From: Singulisphaera sp. GP187
Lineage (GTDB): Bacteria; Planctomycetota; Planctomycetia; Gemmatales; Gemmataceae
Length of the DNA: 61,882 nt
Reading direction: 5' to 3'
NCBI GenBank assembly: GCA_945905925.1
Contig: CAMDQN010000020.1
Span: 1 to 61,882 of the forward strand
Position numbers and translations under genes: made by a program. The notes under the pieces were generated by a model. That model was not told the DNA's origin. It did not search any database and saw only the letters and a program-made list of their open reading frames with translations. Positions 59,118 to 61,882 of this stretch are shown piece after piece; the first letter of the stretch is position 1, and the number at the start of each line of letters is the position of its first letter.

Positions 59118-61376
59118 TTACTTCCCCAGGTGGATCTGTTCGAAGCGGGCCGCGACACTCACGAACGCCGCCACTACCGTTGGGTCGAACTCGCCGACGG
59201 AGTTCGTGGAAATCAGTTTCACCGTCTGCGTGTGACTTAGCGGCGGGCGGTGGGGCCGCCGGTTCCGCAACGCTTCGTATACCGCGGCCAGCGATACCAC
59301 GCGGGCCGCCAGCGGGATCTCCTCGCCCATCAGCCCGTCCGGATAGCCACCACCGTCCCAGCGTTCGTGGTGACTCCGGGCCACTTCCGCTGCCACGTCC
59401 AGACCCGAGACCGCGCTCCCATACGTCTGCGCGACCTCGGCCAGCACCTCAGCGCCGATCGAACAGTGCGTCTGAACTACCGATCGCTCGGACGGGTCCA
59501 GACGCCCTGGCTTCAGCAGCGTGTGCCGCGGAACGCCGAGCAACCCGATGTCATACATCGGGGCGACCGCCGCCAGGATGTCGGCGTACCCGTCGTCTTT
59601 CAGTTGCAGGTACAGGCCCGTGTCAGGCAGCGCGCGGCACAGCGCGCGGACGTATCGCGTGAGACGCTGGAATTGTCCGTCGGCGGCCAGTTGTGTTTCT
59701 GCGAGCAACCGCGACACGGTCAGCGAGAGCGTTTCGGCCGCGACCGGCCGAGGCGTGCTGACTGGGGGCGGAGCGAGAACGCCGTCGGAATCGCCCGGCC
59801 GCGAGGGCCGGCGCATAATCAGAGCGCGAACACGAGAAAGGAATTCGACCGGTGCGAACGGTTTGCTGATGAAGTCGTCAGCGCTGGCAACTGACAGCCC
59901 GCCCAGCGCCTCGGCCGGCAGGTCGCCGGAGGTGATGAGCACTTTCATTCGGTCGGACTCCAGACCCGCGGCGCGGGCCTTCTCCACGAGTTCTGGCCCG
60001 CTCATCCCGGGCAGCCCAACGTCGATCACCACCAGGTCCGGCGGGTTGCGCAGCACGTCGGTGAGCGCGGTCTCGCCGTCCTCCGCTTCCCGAATGTCGT
60101 ATTGGTCCTGGAGCAGCGCGCACATCAACGCCCGCATGCCGGGGTCGTCCTCGACGAGCAGCACTCGCCCGCGGCCAGTCCGCGCCTGGCGCGAGGCTGC
60201 CGAGGTCGCCGTCGAGTTGTGCGGGAGCCACAGCGTGAACCCGGTCAGCGCCGCAGATACCGTTCGGGCGGACGGGAACCGCATCTCCGGGTCCGGTTCC
60301 ATCAACCGCGCCACGAGGTCGGACACCTCGGCCGGCACCTCCGGGCGAACCCTGCGCACCGGTAGCGGAATGGTCGTGAACCGGCGGTGTAAGTCTTGAA
60401 CCGGGTTGCCTGTCTCCGGGTATGGGTCGCGCCCGGTGAGCACCCAGTACAGCGTGGCGCCGAGGCTGAACAGGTCCGCGCGACTGTCCACTGAGTGCGG
60501 ATCGCGCGCCTGTTCCGGGGCCATGTAGCCGATCGTACCGAGCACCACACCGGGTTCCGTCATCTGCTGCGTCGGCAGCCGAGCCAGCCCGAAGTCGAGT
60601 ACCTTTGCCTGCCCGTCGGGCGTCACCAGGATGTTGGAAGGTTTGATGTCGCGGTGAACCAGACCGTGCCGGTGGGCTTCGCTCAGCGCGTCCGCGACCT
60701 GGCGGAATAACTCACAGGCACGAATCGCAGGCAACGGCCCGCTGTCGCGAATCAGCGTGAACAGGTCAAGACCGGGGATCAGTTCCATCACGAAGTAGTC
60801 GCGCGCCGGGGAGCCAGTACGCACGTGCCGGCCCGCGTCGAAGCAAGTGACGATGTGCGGGTGCTGAAGTCGCGCGACGGCCCGGGCCTCGCCGTAGAAC
60901 CGGTGGATGAGCCGCGAACTCACTTCCACGGATCTGGTCATCACCTTGAGCGCGACCTGGCGCCGGAGTTGGAGGTGTTCGGCCCGGTACACGGTTCCCA
61001 TGCCGCCCTGGCCGAGTACGTCGAGGAGCCGGTAATTGCCCAGGATCAGATCCTCGGCCCCACCCTTGCGAACCGTGTCTGCCTGGAACCGGGTGATCAG
61101 GTGCAGCCCGAACAACTTGGCGAGCAGCGAGTCGATCGAGACGAGTCGCGTGAGCGTGTCCCGGTGATCCGGCGGAACTTCCTCCCATTCTTCCGGGAGG
61201 AGTACTTGCGTGGACAGCAGCCGCGCGAGCAGAGATTGGGCTGGTGGCATCGCCGCTTCCATCGTGCCGGGACCGATCCCGACCGTCGGCAGGTGATCGT
61301 CGGTGGGGAACTCGTCGAGCAGGGGCGGCATCGGGCCGTCCCGCTCGTCGTTCCGGTTCCGGGGAAGAAGATTCAT
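59118..61376 (-). CDS. Ser/Thr protein kinase - receiver - HD-GYP fusion
   Basis: This 752-residue cytoplasmic protein has a 100-residue leader, then an Hanks-type kinase (about 110-375) with [32 protein letters not shown] and [11 protein letters not shown]. Next is a receiver domain (about 400-520) with [17 protein letters not shown] (phospho-acceptor D), ITSG and SKPF, then an HD-GYP domain (about 555-750) with [14 protein letters not shown]. The metal His of HD-GYP is replaced: MYDIG where L-H-D-I-G is expected. The later D-V-Y-D reads AVYEAL. The output domain may therefore sense rather than cleave cyclic di-GMP. ATG 61376 is used. Confidence 0.9.
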   Translation of the reverse strand: MNLLPRNRNDERDGPMPPLLDEFPTDDHLPTVGIGPGTMEAAMPPAQSLLARLLSTQVLLPEEWEEVPPDHRDTLTRLVSIDSLLAKLFGLHLITRFQADTVRKGGAEDLILGNYRLLDVLGQGGMGTVYRAEHLQLRRQVALKVMTRSVEVSSRLIHRFYGEARAVARLQHPHIVTCFDAGRHVRTGSPARDYFVMELIPGLDLFTLIRDSGPLPAIRACELFRQVADALSEAHRHGLVHRDIKPSNILVTPDGQAKVLDFGLARLPTQQMTEPGVVLGTIGYMAPEQARDPHSVDSRADLFSLGATLYWVLTGRDPYPETGNPVQDLHRRFTTIPLPVRRVRPEVPAEVSDLVARLMEPDPEMRFPSARTVSAALTGFTLWLPHNSTATSAASRQARTGRGRVLLVEDDPGMRALMCALLQDQYDIREAEDGETALTDVLRNPPDLVVIDVGLPGMSGPELVEKARAAGLESDRMKVLITSGDLPAEALGGLSVASADDFISKPFAPVEFLSRVRALIMRRPSRPGDSDGVLAPPPVSTPRPVAAETLSLTVSRLLAETQLAADGQFQRLTRYVRALCRALPDTGLYLQLKDDGYADILAAVAPMYDIGLLGVPRHTLLKPGRLDPSERSVVQTHCSIGAEVLAEVAQTYGSAVSGLDVAAEVARSHHERWDGGGYPDGLMGEEIPLAARVVSLAAVYEALRNRRPHRPPLSHTQTVKLISTNSVGEFDPTVVAAFVSVAARFEQIHLGK

Positions 61377-61882
61377 AGCACGTAGATCGGTCGGGTTGTG
61401 GGGTCGCGCCGAACTGCGGGTTAGCAGCTCTAGGCGAGTTGCTTCGCGACAAACTTGGGGCACGATTCGGCCCGTGACAACCGCATGGGGCGGAGAACGG
61501 AATCTTGGGGGTCGGGATTCGCAACCGATTCGCGCCCAGGGTACTAAATTTCTCCCCCGGTGAAGGGCGAGTTCGCGTGAGAGACGAAGGTGCGCGCAGC
61601 GAGGGAATCTGCAGGTTGCGCGTTTGGCAGATACACGTCATGCGCGTTTCGCGGGGAGATGAAAGGATTCTAAAGGGTGTCTCACGCCGTTGTGGATTTG
61701 GCCGCGCGCGGATACAATACCGGAAGTGTCAGGGGGGTCCACGACATGGTTTGCGCGTGGCCTGTGAAAATGCGGTGAAAACCGCTCGAAAGTGCCAGGT
61801 GTCCTTGAGAAATTTGGCTCTTCAAGTGCCGAGGAGTCCGAAATACCAACGGTGGCAAGTCGCTTCAAGACAAGGAGTTATT
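61377..61882. other. Intergenic region at the right edge
   Basis: These 506 bases contain no convincing gene. The left half should hold the kinase promoter (minus strand). The right half contains the plus-strand promoter described below. An AAGGAG ribosome-binding site lies at 61872-61877, six bases from the window end, so a plus-strand gene probably starts just outside. Confidence 0.6.
61690..61718 (+). promoter_or_regulatory. Possible sigma-70-type promoter for the gene beyond the right edge
   Basis: TTGTGG (61690-61695), a 17-base spacer and TACAAT (61713-61718) fit a sigma-70 promoter. The transcript would carry a leader of about 155 bases up to the ribosome-binding site near 61872. Confidence 0.45.

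Overview
The window is high-GC DNA that reads as a chromosome segment of a planctomycete of the Gemmata group (Gemmataceae). The basis is gene content, not a marker gene: DUF1501 and DUF1549/DUF1553 secreted proteins, a PVC-type haem-binding dehydrogenase-like giant protein, BBP7-type and DUF1571 proteins, a PEP-CTERM protein, DUF1080 domains, and three paralogues of the TIGR02996 / leucine-rich repeat family that is expanded in Gemmata. I see no tRNA, rRNA, CRISPR array, prophage or plasmid backbone.

Layout. 1-148 is the right end of an IS element (probably ISL3-like) that has beheaded a sulfatase gene (149-1335). 1410-5245 (minus) is a DUF1549/DUF1553 then DUF1501 operon. 5449-9644 (plus) holds a secreted beta-helix protein, a secreted kelch/fibronectin protein and a small conserved hypothetical. 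9656-13474 has a DUF962 membrane protein, rpe, a BBP7-like outer-membrane protein and a DUF1571-like protein. 13493-13693 is a dead PAS-domain fragment. 13796-19029 (minus) carries a TrkA-type potassium channel, a metallohydrolase carrying a large palindromic insertion, a sugar isomerase, a membrane protein and a YceI protein. 19186-25290 has the UvrD/PcrA helicase, an AcpS-like transferase, a small hypothetical and a TolC-like lipoprotein. 25572-28655 (minus) is a second DUF1549/1553 then DUF1501 operon; it is followed by TatD, nuoN, a DUF4198 protein, an LRR pseudogene, a TIGR02996 protein and another sugar isomerase (28791-34999).

35486-41589 holds an enolase-superfamily protein, a DUF1080 protein and, facing it, a 1375-residue dehydrogenase/HEAT/cytochrome/DUF1080 fusion. 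41909-45473 is a three-gene ABC-2 type exporter operon. 45588-54244 has a metallo-beta-lactamase-fold hydrolase, a DUF1571 protein, a Bax-inhibitor-1 protein, a DUF11-type lipoprotein, a PEP-CTERM protein and a TPR/HEAT secreted protein. 54327-61376 (minus) has two TIGR02996/LRR proteins, a WD40-like beta-propeller, a third DUF1501 protein and a Ser/Thr kinase - receiver - HD-GYP fusion.

The most unusual signal is a set of long, nearly perfect inverted repeats with several unrelated sequences. Many lie between genes: at convergent gene ends, between co-directional genes and also in divergent promoter regions. Members of at least three of these families also sit in frame inside protein-coding genes (metallohydrolase at 15294-15427, nuoN at 29736-29760, DUF1501 at 58452-58472), and a fourth overlaps a signal-peptide coding region. 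This resembles protein-coding palindromic elements such as those described in Rickettsia and is the best candidate here for an under-described system.
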